In this document: one piece after another, positions 34,343-44,869 of the stretch | Layout of the letters: each line of letters opens with the position of its first letter | How positions within the stretch are numbered: the stretch's first letter is position 1 | Source: Salvia splendens | Taxonomy: Eukaryota > Streptophyta > Magnoliopsida > Lamiales > Lamiaceae | Direction: 5' to 3' | DNA: 64,000 bases | Assembly: GCF_004379255.2 (NCBI RefSeq) | Contig: NC_056035.1 | Span: forward strand, 23,622,502-23,686,501 | Program-made: the position numbers and the translations under genes | Notes under the pieces: generated by a model | Seen by the model: the letters and a program-made list of their open reading frames with translations, nothing else | The model's database searches: none | Told to the model about the DNA's origin: nothing

Positions 34343-34355
34343 GGCGGTCGTGACA
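34343..34355 (+). repeat. TE7 terminal LTR stub
   Basis: GGCGGTCGTGACA matches the end of the 5' LTR (GGCGGCCGTGATA at 25608-25620) and is followed by TSD AGGAA. Only these bases of the last LTR remain. Confidence 0.8.
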
Positions 34356-34360
34356 AGGAA

Positions 34361-34620
34361 ACTACCATACTATTGCATCGAATCCAAGCATGATATAAGA
34401 GATCATCATCGGTTGGTTTCAACAAAACACCATTGACAAAAAGCAGTTTATTCTTAGCTAAGAGAGTCGTAGACAGAGATCTACTCCAACTGATGTAATT
34501 AGAGCCAGTGAGAGGTTGAGATACCAGTTGGAGACCAGGATTGTCGCTCGGATGAAGGTAAAAAGGACTGGAAATGTCCTCCGCCGGCTGGATCTGATTG
34601 CTGCCGCCGCGAGGAGCCAT
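34361..34620 (-). pseudogene. TE6 gag, N-terminal part
   Basis: The minus-strand start at 34620 reads MAPRGGSNQIQPAED, then SSPFYLHPSDNPGLQLVSQP, LTGSNYISWSRSLSTTLLAK and WIRCNSMVV, the copia gag N-terminus. Coding resumes at 22602 after TE7 and one TSD copy are removed. The start is chosen because it lies about 50 bases after the PBS and opens the recognised gag start. Confidence 0.88.
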
Positions 34621-34669
34621 TGAAAAGGTAGAGATCAGAAGTAGAACAGCGGAAATAGGATGATTTTCA

Positions 34670-34678
34670 CTGATACCA
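34670..34678 (-). other. TE6 primer binding site (tRNA-Met type)
   Basis: The minus strand reads TGGTATCAG, directly against the LTR with no gap. Confidence 0.88.
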
Positions 34679-34992
34679 TGTAGAAAGCAATAAATCGAAA
34701 CACATTGAAAGATATTGAGAGAAAATGATCTATTATTGATCACACACAAATCATGAAATTACAAAAGAGATGGGAAGCTATATATATAGCAACCGGAAAG
34801 CTGAACTAAGCTAACAAAACTAACAAGAACTAACTTACTAATCCAAGCTGACTCATTGCTGACTAGGATCTAGCTGGCCAACGGTCATGTGAAGATATAT
34901 TGCCACATCTCATCTTCATAATCATATACATCAGCCTCTTATCCACGTATATCGCCATCTCACTCATGCATGCAACGTAGCCATCTTCAACA
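34679..34992 (-). repeat. TE6 5' LTR (314 bp)
   Basis: It pairs with 18307-18628. A TATATATAG box (about 34780-34788) lies in U3. Confidence 0.92.
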
Positions 34993-34997
34993 CAGGA

Positions 34998-35124
34998 TCT
35001 GAGGAACCAGCTGCAAACCAGGATTGTCGCTTGGATGTAAGTAGTAAGGACTCGAATTATCCTCCAAAGTTGAATTACATGAAGAGCCACTGCTTCCGGC
35101 GTTGCCGCTGTTGCTGCGAGCCAT
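34998..35124 (-). pseudogene. TE5 gag, N-terminal part
   Basis: The minus-strand start at 35124 reads MARSNSGNAGSSGSSC, then NSSPYYLHPSDNPGLQLVPQ, where TE6 interrupts it. Coding continues at 18301. It closely resembles the TE6 gag start, so the two copia elements are sister families. Confidence 0.85.
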
Positions 35125-35162
35125 CACAAAATCAAAGCAAAATGCGGAAGCAAAAATATTCA

Positions 35163-35171
35163 CTGATACCA
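35163..35171 (-). other. TE5 primer binding site (tRNA-Met type)
   Basis: The minus strand reads TGGTATCAG immediately beside the LTR end ...TTTCAATA. Confidence 0.85.
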
Positions 35172-35474
35172 TATTGAAACTAAAATCGAAACATGTATAA
35201 GAGATATGAACTCTCAATATAGAAAGGCAAGACAGTGAAAGATATTACTTATATATCAAATTGTCAAAAGATACAAATATGAAAGCTATCTAGCTACTTA
35301 TTTGTACTACGCTCAATGAGCTAAGATGTAGCTATGGTTCACGAGGGTGCATGAGAGTTGATCACACACGATCTAACAACTAACTCTAACTAACTGCCAG
35401 CTCACATGGTTCCTTCCTCTTATTGCTTTGAGCTTTCTTTACTTCATTATCATTGCACCATCTCACTTTCAATA
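35172..35474 (-). repeat. TE5 5' LTR (303 bp)
   Basis: It pairs with 13935-14230 and ends exactly at the TSD GCAGC (35475-35479). Confidence 0.88.
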
Positions 35475-35830
35475 GCAGCCGCTGACTGTGGCTTCCGGCG
35501 TACTCAAGAGACGTCGCAACTGCCATTGAAGGTGACACATCAGCTGCCCGGCAGCTGTTCGGAGATGGAGCAGCTGCTCCCCGTCGGCAACACAACCGCT
35601 GGCGCTCAAGGGACGTCGAGGACAGCCCCTCCGCCTTCGCCCGAAGGCGACGCAGCTGCTGACCGCTCGGAGGCGTGGCTTTCCGACGAGAACAGCCCCA
35701 CTGCAGTCGCCCGAAGACGACGCAGCTGCCAGCCACCATCGCTGCCTCGCTCAGCCGGATCTGGATCGACGATCCCCGAAAAGCCAAGATCCACAGCCCG
35801 GTATTTGAACACACCTAGGGTTTAACCCTT
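35475..35830 (-). other. GC-rich patch of TE4, right half
   Basis: It continues the island at 13690-13934 across the TE5 insertion. It is CAG/GCC-rich with repeated 'cgacgcagctgc' blocks (about 35649-35661 and 35713-35725). Open frames occur on both strands and reflect composition; I call no gene. Confidence 0.6.
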
Positions 35831-36475
35831 GTGTTCCTTTGTTCGTTTTCGATTTAATTAACTTGATTCATCGCGGTCGCTTCACTTGACCGCGATCTTA
35901 AATCTTAAATAATCGTTTCTCAAGTGTAACAATCACTTATGTTCACACCAATATGCACATTTAAACTTCAACTTTTTATCAATTTAAATTGTTCTAGCAT
36001 ATTAAGAACATAAATCTATAGATCTACGAATACTTGCTTAGATCTAGAATATTCTTGTGAAAAACTTAAATTAGATCCAAGATTCATAATATTCTTTCAT
36101 CGATCCAAGTATTCAATCATGGACCACTTTATTTCTTGATTCAAAACACATATATTCACTTAAACATATACATATATGTATCAATTCAAACATATAATCT
36201 AGTATATATTACACAGAATATATAGATCTAATGATGTTCATTATAGATCTAGAATATTTTGTATATCTTAGGATTTGAATCCAATAATCTCAATATTCAA
36301 TCATCGATCTAGAACAGCATATCATAGATCCGAAAATAAAATAAAGAAAAATATAGATCCAACACATATTATAAACATATAACATGTAATTGAATTATTT
36401 TCGAAAATCCCAAGTTTTTACACTAATTTTTCAAAAAAATCAATTAATGAAATACATAATCAGAGCCTAAAAAAT
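35831..36475 (-). other. TE4 5' leader
   Basis: AT-rich DNA between the PBS and the GC patch, with repeated 'tagatct' words (for example 36018, 36046, 36238). No gene is seen. Confidence 0.6.
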
Positions 36476-36488
36476 GGCTCTAATACCA
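36476..36488 (-). other. TE4 primer binding site (tRNA-Met type)
   Basis: The minus strand reads TGGTATTAGAGCC, one base from the usual TGGTATCAGAGCC, two bases from the LTR. It fixes the element's minus orientation. Confidence 0.85.
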
Positions 36489-36490
36489 AT

Positions 36491-38002
36491 TGTTGGGACT
36501 ACCGCATCGGAAGACACAGAAAACAAACAGGTCCTTACGGATCTATTTAGGTGATTATGCATTCGATTCCAATTTCATGCAATTAAACTAGATCTATAGA
36601 TTAAAACATCAAATAAATATGTAGACATGCAATTTGACGTCCATCATAGGATTGACGTTGCTAGCTGCACCACACGGAGATCCTTGATTTATCGACCACA
36701 AATCTTCAATACTATTCCCACGTCCTTGATTATTCATCCGTGTGGGCGGATCTTGAACAATCAAATAAAAGTCATGTTAGATCTAGGGAAAACCAAAACA
36801 AATACTAGATTGTCTTGATCTAATCCTATGAATTAGGATAGAACAAGAACAAAAATCAAAACCCTAATTCTCCCACGTGCTAGGGCACAAAAACCGAGGT
36901 AAGAGGGAGAGGGAGGTGCTGGCGCCGACAGCTAGGGTTAGGAGGGAGTGAGTTGTGTAATGTTGTGCATTAGAGTTTTCCATCCTTCACTATTTATAAG
37001 CTTGGACTTGTTGGGCTAGGATGGTGATCCATGGAATGATTTAGATGTAGGGCTCACCCTAGATAAATATCTAATTAAATCAAATGACCCATGCTTTAAT
37101 ATATTATCAATTTAATATTATTTTATTCTACTAAAGAATAATATTGCACGCTCATCTAAATCACCAAATTACAAATAACTTGGGTCCATTTTATTTTATA
37201 ATATTTTTTCTGTTTAAGATTATCTTAATCCATCAATTTAATTCTTTTGTCTGCTACGTGACTTGAATTAAATTAATTCTCCAAAGAGTTTTCTATTTTG
37301 AAACTTTATTTATTATTCGTGGAATAAGATTCCAACTGCGCAGATTTCTGAATAATAAATTTATTTTTCAAACACCTCTTGAGGATTTAATCATACCATA
37401 TTGGGCAGGCGAATTGTATGAAATAATATTCCAATACCTTCATGTTATTCAATTACTACCACCCAAGATATCATGTTTGAGTTACGTACAAACTCTCCCA
37501 TATTGATAAGTCAAAGTGACGTTTGATTAAATAAACAATATTGATATTAATTTCATAGACTAGAAAATACTAAAATTTCTGTAATATATTCTTTCAGTAG
37601 ATAGCAATAAACAATACATTTTGTATTAGATCCTTTCAATGCTTTACCACGTCGGTGTTACTAATCTCTTCTTAGGTAAGAGAGAATTATTACAAACACC
37701 GCAACCATATCAATAGGTAGCCAAAGCCTATCTAGTTTGCGAATACGTTTTTCTTCTTACTAGATCTGGCCAAGTCCCCTACTGGAAAACTCATGAGGAT
37801 TCATCGAATTTCCCTACTTTGACCTTCTTAGCAAGAAGACTTAGACTTGTTTATTATAGTTCAATTAATTAACCGTTATATTATATTATTTATTCTCATA
37901 ATTAGGTAAACAAGTAGACGTGGCGTTTCTCGTATACATGCACAAGGTGACTGTACAAAGGCATGTACGCTCGAAGCATCTTTGAGTATACAAACCCCAA
38001 CA
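36491..38002 (-). repeat. TE4 5' LTR (1512 bp)
   Basis: It pairs with 8141-9678 from TGTTGGGACTACCGC to CCCCAACA, and a TSD GAAAC follows. It lacks a short stretch present in the left copy near 36640. Confidence 0.9.
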
Positions 38003-38007
38003 GAAAC

Positions 38008-39921
38008 TATCAACCAATACCTTCTACAAAACACGGGTTGTGGACTAGAGTGACTCTAGTCTAGCACATTTCAAGGTGTAATGTTGTTCCAACACGTGTT
38101 AGAAAGGTGTCCAAGTAATTGGAGTTGCGTACTGAGGTATGTTTTAAGGTTGTCCCTAATGATATAAGGATAAGTTCTGTAATCTTCAAAGAGGGAATTC
38201 TTGTATAAAAATCAAGAAAAGAACTAAAAGTTTAACAGCGTGATAACTCTCAAGATACAAAGAGATATTTGATTTTCCACATTACCAAGAAGGCATACCA
38301 TTAGAAACTTGTGCAGTAATTAGATCAACTTCAGTACCAGAGAGATTATCAGAACCAAATCGTAGTGGGAGCGTTCCTAAGGAACATAACAAGTTCACGG
38401 GTCTAAGAGTGTCGTAAGACTCAGTCTTAGATTAACTTGAGCATAATCCCTTTGACTAGAATGCAACATTGGTTTATTTGGATATTCATCCTTGAAAAGG
38501 TGATAGATTCCAAACTACAATCTAATATAGACAACATATTTTACAAGACTTGCGAATACTACCTATAGGTTGTGTCAGTTAGTGGGAGCTAGTAAATTTG
38601 CAAGTGTAAATGTGGATCTCAAAAGGGCTAGACAATGACAATGTGCTATACCAAAAGAGAACTTTTTTCTCACTATCGTTGTGCCAGGATTTATTCGATC
38701 CTATTGTCTATTAGAACTTACATAAATTAGAATGTATGTATTATGATTGTCAAGACAACATTTTATAAATAAGAGTCTTGAGGAGATCATCTACACAGAA
38801 CATCCTAGTAGATATGTAATTAAGGGCAAGAAACGCATGATTGGAAGCTTATAAAGACCTTCGTGGTCTTAGGCAAGCATTTAAATCAGAGTATATGTGT
38901 TTTATCATAATTGTCAAATATTTGGAATTTGACTTGTGTCCTTAACAGTGTTGTAACCACAAGGAAGTTGAAAGTGCATTATATATGGTATTATTGGTAC
39001 TCTACGATGATGAAATCTACAAAAGTTGCAAACAACTAAGATTGACATCTGGCGTAGGAAACCGGTAGTCTGCCCAGTTTAAGATAATGGATTTAAAATA
39101 AACTAATTACATTCTTAGCATCTAAGTTCTTCTAAGATTGCTAGAAAGAATGTTGAGATTCTCATAGAAATCCTATATCTATATATTGCATAGAACATTT
39201 TAGCATTAGAAATTCCATGAAAAGGTTTATACCTTTCAAGTTGAAATTGTCTTATCTCTAGTCAAGTGTCGTTTGACGCTTAGTGAGATCAAGAATTATA
39301 AGACTAGTTTTAAAGATAGATGTCTCATGTGTGCTATGATGTGTACTAAGTTTGATATTAGTTGTGCTTATGCATAGCAAGTGTATATCATATTAACCAC
39401 GACAAAGGACTTTGATTGAGGTAAATAATATACCATAGTGCTTGAGAAAGACTAATCACTATATTCTAGTTTACCAGTCATTCATGTAATGTCCTGGGGG
39501 TTACACTGACTTAGTTTTATCTTAGGAGTATCTTCTTACGAACATGTGTTTACCTTAGGAGTATCTTGAGTCATCCTCCGAACATGTGTTTACCTTAGGA
39601 GTATCTTCCTAACAGCTTTGATCGTAAGTTTGAGTATGCTTATGAATATTATTTTTAATTACTCTAGCGAATGCTAACTCAAGGGACACACGAGATCTTA
39701 AGCTAAGTAATCACATAGAGAGATGGAATTAATTAAAGATTAAGTATGTAGCAAAGACATAGTGGTGGCAAAGATATGATCAGAGAACAACCAAACAGAT
39801 TTTTCACAGAAAATGTATTTGTGGCAACATGTTTCAAACATGATGTGAAATGAATGGTAGTTATATATATGTAGCACCTAGACCTGCTTTGAGTATAAGT
39901 GAGAGAGTTTTTGGCAGTGGG
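38008..39921 (+). pseudogene. TE3 copia pol remnant, heavily decayed
   Basis: It aligns with TE10 50905-52770. Translated piecewise on the plus strand, it shows worn copia RT and RNase H signals: an IYTEHPSRYVIKGKKRMIGS-like segment (about 38790-38850), a KDL..TNYI-like segment (about 39090-39120) and an LxYAMMCTKFDISCAYA-like segment (about 39330-39375), each cut by stops. Near 39527-39610 the words 'ttaggagtatctt' and 'gaacatgtgtttacc' are repeated three and two times; TE10 has one copy. TE3 ends at 39921 about 50 bp short of where its 3' LTR should begin. Confidence 0.65.
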
Positions 39922-40979
39922 CTAATCATCCTATCGTGGTAGGCCTTCATCCTCTCCTTGTAAGTGGACGAACTATCATATGCTTCCATTCAAAACTCGT
40001 CCATCTCATTGAGGAAGAGGCACCTCTTCTCGCCGGCCTTTTGGAAGTCTTGATTAACTTCTTAACCGCCAAAAATGACCTATACTCCAACTCAAAAGGA
40101 AAATGGCATTATTTCCCAAAAACTAATTGATAAGAAGACATACCTATAGGAGATTTGTATGCGGAACGATATACCCACAACACATCATCCAAACGGAGTT
40201 TTCAATCCTTTCTATTAGTGCTCACTGTTTTCTGTAGGATGGTCTGCCCATTGGCTTGGGGGTGGTAAGGTGAGGTGACTCTAGGCTTGACTCCATACTT
40301 GTCTAATACGTTGTCTAGCCACCTATTGTTAAAGTGAGATCTCCATCGCTTATGAGAGCGCGGGGTGTACCAAACCTGCTAAAAATGTTTTTCCTCACAA
40401 AGGCAGTTACAACTTTAGAATCGTTAGTTTTTGGTAGGAATTGCTTCCACCCATCTAGACATATATTCAACTGCAAGTAAAATGTATTGGTACTCCCCTG
40501 GTTATGGGAATGGTCCCATAAAATCTATCCCCCATACATCAAACAATTCTACCTCAATGATGGTGTTCATAGGCATCTCTTTCTTCTTAGACATTCCCCC
40601 CGCGCGCTGGCATTCATTGCAATGGAGCACAAAACTGGCGGAGTCACGGTAGATGGTTGGCCAATAGAAACCACTTTATAGGATTTTGATGGCGTTCCTT
40701 TGTACACCAAAGTATCCTCCGGTTGGCGACGAGTGGCATCTTTCAACTATGGCTGCCCAATCTTCTTGCGGTACACAGCTTCTAAGTATAGTATCTGCAC
40801 ATCTTTTGAATAAGTAGGACTCGTCGCAAAAATAAGATCTAACGTCTCTATAAAATTTCTTCCTTTGATAAGGAGTAAGATCAGGATGGTGTACCTTGGC
40901 TGCTAAATAATTAACAATGTCGGCATACCATGGAAAAGTGGCTTGGGTGAAGAATAAATGCTCATCATGGAAGTCCTCA
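39922..40979 (-). pseudogene. TE12 fragment: gypsy integrase piece joined into TE3
   Basis: It matches 43789-44862 of TE9 closely. Minus-strand frame 40676-41014 carries the integrase zinc region (SPTGGYFGVQRNAIKIL and upstream FYRDVRSYFCDESYLFKRCA), and the catalytic core follows leftwards with frameshifts. Both ends are at short shared words: GGG on the left and ATT on the right. It sits between the TE3 internal end and a TE3-type LTR lacking its first 100 bp or so, so it looks like filler copied into a break. Confidence 0.7.
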
Positions 40980-42009
40980 TTATTCGAGCAGTTACGCACG
41001 AATAGAATCACCATAATTATTACATTGGGTTTGTTTGTTCATTTATAAGATGTTTTACGAACATTTAAATGCATAAGAAGTAAACAAAGTCTAAGTCTTT
41101 TGCTTAGTAGACCGGTTGTGGGCGCGCCTGGTGTTTCTGGTTTATAATGTCCCCGAGAGGAGCTCCAACAAGTTTTTATTATTCAGAAACTGACCAGTTG
41201 GAATGTAATTATTCCATGAATAATAAATAAGTGTTTCTTGCTAAGTCCACTCTTGGAATTAATAAGATGTTAATTAATTTAGTCCATAACAGATATTAAT
41301 TAATTAATGGACATTTCTATCTTAAGCGCGGGAAATAAACGACAAACAAAACGGAAGCCCGGATTACTTATAATTTCGGATTTGGATGGGCAGTGCAATA
41401 TTACTTCTGTAGTGTATGCTCATAATATTCCAATATAATATTTTATTAAATTGTGGGTTCAATTTAATTAGTAAAAAGCTAATTGGGGGAGGCTATATTT
41501 AAAACCTTCCATAGATCCCTGACTAGGCCCAATTTGTAACTATTATAAATAAAAGAATAAAGGGGACAGAAAATAGACTTGAATTTTTATGAGAAATTCC
41601 GTCCACTCCTAAAAAGAGTAGGGGACGATTTTTTCATGATTTTTCTCCTCCGTGAGGAATTTTTTTGTCTTCTTTATTCGAGTCCTATTATTTTGATAAA
41701 ATCAGCACACCCTAATATTGAGATACAGTTTGGGAACCAGTCAGAAGATCTGTGGTCTAGTATTGAAGATCATCATGGAGAAGGCGTGAGCAATCGACGA
41801 TTCTTTGAAGAATCAAATTGGTAACTCTAAACTTTAATATTCATGTTTTGGATTTAATTTCTTTGAGCATGAATTATTTGCATTCTAGCATGAAATTATC
41901 TGTTTAACATGTGAATTGATTAATCGCATAATCGGTCAAATAGATCATTGGCTGATTTATTTGTTTTGTACAAAGTCTTCCACTGTGCAAGGGGCACCAA
42001 ACCACAACA
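40980..42009 (+). repeat. TE3-type 3' LTR, truncated and internally deleted
   Basis: It matches the TE10 LTR from about its base 105 to its end (ending CCACAACA). About 400 bp present in TE10 (roughly 45745-46150) are absent at about 41125. It is likely the 3' LTR of TE3, since TE3 internal sequence lies to its left in the same orientation. Confidence 0.7.
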
Positions 42010-42473
42010 ACTACCATTTGTGTAGGATTCACCCATTCACTATCTGATATGGAATAAATGATCTCTGCATCTAGCAGCTTGATTACTTCTTTCCTCACTA
42101 CATCTTGCATAATAGGGTTAAGTCTACGTTGGTTTTGCACACGAGGTTTATGCCCTTCATGCATGCATGTGGTTGGGCTAATCCCCTTCAAGTCACCAAT
42201 AGATCATCCTATAGTAGACCTATACTTATTTAACACACCTAACAACTTTTCACATTCTTTTTCACTCAAGGCTGCGGAAACGACAACGGGGTAAGTGTTA
42301 TCTTTTCCTAGAAATACGTACCCGAGGTATTCTGGGAGTGGCTTCAATTCCACCTTAGGTGGTCCTCGCGGTTTCCCCAATGCTTTCTTCCTCTTCTTCG
42401 GGGGTGCGCAATGGCAAGAATGCGTTCCCCTTTTAAGGGATTCTTTTGGGAAGGACCTCGAGTTCTGCAATCA
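42010..42473 (-). pseudogene. TE12 fragment: gypsy protease-RT junction
   Basis: On the minus strand it reads KKALGKPRGPPKVELKPLPE (protease-RT linker, 42204-42470), then RRLNPIMQDVVRKEVIKLLD and ISDSEWVNPTQMVV (RT start, to 42010). It matches TE9 54930-55410. TE3 interrupts it inside the RT start; it ends abruptly at 42473 against a TE9 LTR. Confidence 0.8.
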
Positions 42474-43004
42474 TAAGGAAAAGGGTTGCAAAACATGGTA
42501 AATCTTGGAGATAAAGTAGGGAAAATTATGCTTGTCGCTATTTCCCAGCGGGCCGCTGCACTTTAGCCAGCGGACGCTATGGGTTGGTCCGAGGCTTTTG
42601 TCTCTTGGCTGGTGGGCCGCCACACTTGTTTCAGCAGTCGCTATCCATCATCCCGTAATGCTCTGGACTCTCGGTAGCGGTCGCCATGCATCCTCCAGCA
42701 GTCACTAGGCGTGTATTGACTTCATGCACAACTTTCCCGGTGCGGGCCGCTACTGGCTTAGCAGGTGTTGGGCGTCAGCGATCACCAACAGTGATACAGC
42801 AGATCGCTGGACATGTAGAACAACTCCAGATTTCCAACTTCATGTTTTGGCTCCTTTTTTAAGCTCAAATATGTACATTTCTCACAACACATGTCAAAAT
42901 ACCAAAATAGATAAAATATGCAAATAATGGATATGTAATGCAACTTTGACATTGAAAACGGACCAAACGATGGCCTTAAAACGGTGCAAAATCCGAGCGT
43001 AACA
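42474..43004 (-). repeat. TE9 3' LTR, partial, with GC-rich motif cluster
   Basis: On the minus strand it starts TGTTACGCTCGG beside the PPT. It is cut at 42474 where TE12 begins. Between 42545 and 42810 a GC-rich word of the type 'gcgggccgct' or 'agcrgwcgct' recurs about eight times; the same word appears in TE9 coding DNA at 56160-56285. There is no gene in it. Confidence 0.6.
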
Positions 43005-43019
43005 ACTCCCCCAAACTTA
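43005..43019 (-). promoter_or_regulatory. TE9 polypurine tract
   Basis: The minus strand reads TAAGTTTGGGGGAGT, preceded by 'cgaggacaaataaaaa', the usual Athila/Tat pre-LTR block. Confidence 0.8.
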
Positions 43020-43526
43020 TATTTTTATTTGTCCTCGAAGAAAACATAGAAGACACAAGAATAGACAGAATGCACAAGGACTAGATGTCATAATTGCCTC
43101 AAAGTATGGAATAGATAGATCAAACATGTATTAACGTAATCAAATCAAGCAAGACTTATTAGTGCACTTTCATTACTAACTCGTGGAACACATTGAATTC
43201 ATGCACTCACATGTGGCAAACTTCTAAAGATGGGAAGTGCTCTCTCACTCTCAAAGTGTATAAGGTAATGTGTATATACACTCAAATCATGCATCATGCG
43301 AATTTTACCATAGGCTTGCTCAAAGTCTAATCCCTCCTCTACTAGATGTGATTAAGCATCAAAATCCGAAAGGTCTTTCTTTTTTATTGTAACGTAGGCT
43401 CTTTGGTAGGTGAGAAATTTTTGCTAAAAAGTGGCTAAAATAAAAATCCCAAGTAGAGTAAAATAAACTCCACTTTTCTTATAAACCCAAGACAATTTTA
43501 AAGTCATTAGCTTGACTTTACCCTCT
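43020..43526 (-). other. TE9 spacer between pol and PPT
   Basis: Non-coding AT-rich DNA after the pol stop. I see no env-like frame. Confidence 0.6.
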
Positions 43527-44869
43527 TTATTCCTTGGGAGGTTCTTCAAGTGTCACTTCCTCTTCCATCACCTTGTCCGTGCTATAGTATTTCTTCACAC
43601 GGTGGCCATTGGCTTGGAACAACGTCCCATCTGGAGCTAGCAACTCAACCGTCCCACTATCATAGATTTTCTTGATCATGTAGGTACCGGTCCATTTGGA
43701 CTTCAACTTTCCGGCAAAAAAGAGAGAGCCTTGAATTGTGCAACAAAACTACATCCCCCAAGGTGAGCTCTCATGGGATAATCATCCTATCGTGGTAGGC
43801 CATCATCCCCTCCTTGTAAGTAGACGAAGTATCATGCTTCCATTTAAAACTCGTCCATCTCATTGAGGAAGAAGCGCCTCTCCTCGCCGACCTTTTGGAA
43901 GTCTTGATTCAACTTCGTAACCGCCCAAAAAGACCTATACTCCAACTAAAAGGCAAATGGCATGATTTCCAAAAATCAAATTGGTAAGGAAACATACCTA
44001 TAGGAGATTTGTATACGGTACAATATGCCCACAATTTCGCATTATCCAAACGGAGTTCCCATTCCTTTCTATTAGTGCTCACTGTTTTCTATAGGATGGA
44101 CTTGATTTCTCTACTGGCAAGCTCGGTCTGCCCATTGGCTTGGGGGTGGTAAGGTGAGATGACTCTATGCTTGACTCCATACTTGTCCAATACGTTGTCT
44201 AGCCACAAATTGTTAAAGTGAGATCCTCCATCGTTTATGAGAGCGCGGGGTGTACCAAACCTGCTAAAAATATTTTTCCTCACAAAGGCAGTTAAAACTT
44301 TAGAATCATTAGTTTTGGTAGGTATTTCTTCCACCCATCTAGACACATTCAATTGTAAGTAAAATGTATTGGTACTCCCCTGATTTTGGGAATGGTCCCA
44401 TAAAATCTATCCCACATACATCAAACAATTCTACCTCAATGATGGTGTTAATAGGCATCTACTTCTTCTTAGATATTCCCCCCGTGCGCTGGCATTCATT
44501 GCATTGGAGCACAAAACTGACGGAGTCATGGTAGATGGTTGGCCAATAAAAAGCACTTTGTAGGATTTTGATGGCAGTCCTTTGCACACCAAAGTATCCT
44601 CCGGTTGGCGATGAGTAGCATCTTTCAACTATGGTTGTCCAATCTTCTTGCGGTACACACCTCCTAAGTATAGCATCTGCACATCTTTTGAACAAGTAGG
44701 GCTCGTCCCAAAAATAAGATCTAACATCTCTATAAAATTTCTTCCTTTGATAAGGAGTAAGATCAGGAGGGTGTACCTTGACTGCTAAATAATTAACAAT
44801 GTCGGCATACCATGAAAAAGTGGCTTCGGTGAAGAATAAATGCTCGTCGGGGAAGTCCTCATTGATTTC
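43527..44869 (-). pseudogene. TE9 integrase
   Basis: Minus-strand pieces: zinc region PYLFKRCADAILRRCVPQED to SFVLQCNECQRTGG (44459-44862), catalytic core part VRKNIFSRFGTPRALINDGG and NGQTELASREIKSIL (44089-44352, second D and E sites), and a C-terminal part with KWTGTYMIKKIYDSGTVELL ending PPKE and TAA (43527-43529). No chromodomain is present, as expected in Athila/Tat. Several frameshifts separate the pieces. Confidence 0.82.

Larger units (their letters stand above)
22608..34355 (+). mobile_element. TE7, chromodomain gypsy element (Tekay/Del-like), composite
   Basis: The whole block is flanked by TSD AGGAA (22603-22607 and 34356-34360), starts TGTAGCACCCC and ends GGTCGTGACA. It interrupts TE6 gag cleanly. 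Order: LTR (22608-25620), PBS, extra frame, gag, protease, RT, RNase H, integrase with chromodomain, PPT, first part of an LTR (31229-32036), second copy of leader, extra frame and gag (32037-34342), and last 13-14 bases of an LTR. One TSD pair around all of this means it arrived as one unit or was deleted later inside a larger unit. Confidence 0.9.
18307..34992 (-). mobile_element. TE6, copia element (Ale/Retrofit-like), minus strand, with nested TE7
   Basis: LTRs are 18307-18628 and 34679-34992 (TGTAGAAAG...CTTCAACA), with TSD CAGGA at 18302-18306 and 34993-34997. The tRNA-Met-type PBS (34670-34678) touches the right LTR. The host DNA is TE5 gag: joining the flanks restores its reading direction. 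TE6 gag is in turn split by TE7. It is related to TE5 but keeps a fuller reverse transcriptase. Confidence 0.92.
13935..35474 (-). mobile_element. TE5, copia element (Ale/Retrofit-like), minus strand, with nested TE6
   Basis: LTRs are 13935-14230 and 35172-35474, with ends TATTGAAA/TTTCAATA rather than TG/CA. The PBS (35163-35171) touches the right LTR and a PPT (14231-14238) touches the left one, so these ends are well fixed. The TSD is GCGGC/GCAGC (one mismatch). gag and pol are present but damaged: split by TE6, frameshifted, with a motif-A deletion in RT, an altered protease site and a 63-bp in-frame duplication. Confidence 0.85.
8141..38002 (-). mobile_element. TE4, gag-only LTR element, minus strand, with nested insertions
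   Basis: The element is bounded by LTRs 8141-9678 and 36491-38002 with ends TGTTGGG/CCCAACA and a perfect TSD GAAAC (8136-8140 and 38003-38007). The related element TE10 shows the empty site at 50905 ('ccttaaagaaactaccatc'). The PBS at 36476-36488 sets the minus orientation. Once TE5 is removed its internal region is about 5.3 kb: leader, GC-rich patch, AT-rich repeats, a copia-type gag remnant, then AT-rich sequence. I see no protease, integrase or reverse transcriptase. This fits a non-autonomous gag-bearing element (TR-GAG-like). Its LTR shares blocks with the TE10 LTR. Confidence 0.85.

Noticed and set aside
22608..34355. Two separate chromovirus insertions next to each other
   Set aside because: Only one AGGAA pair flanks the block, and the inner junctions join LTR or gag interiors at short shared words.
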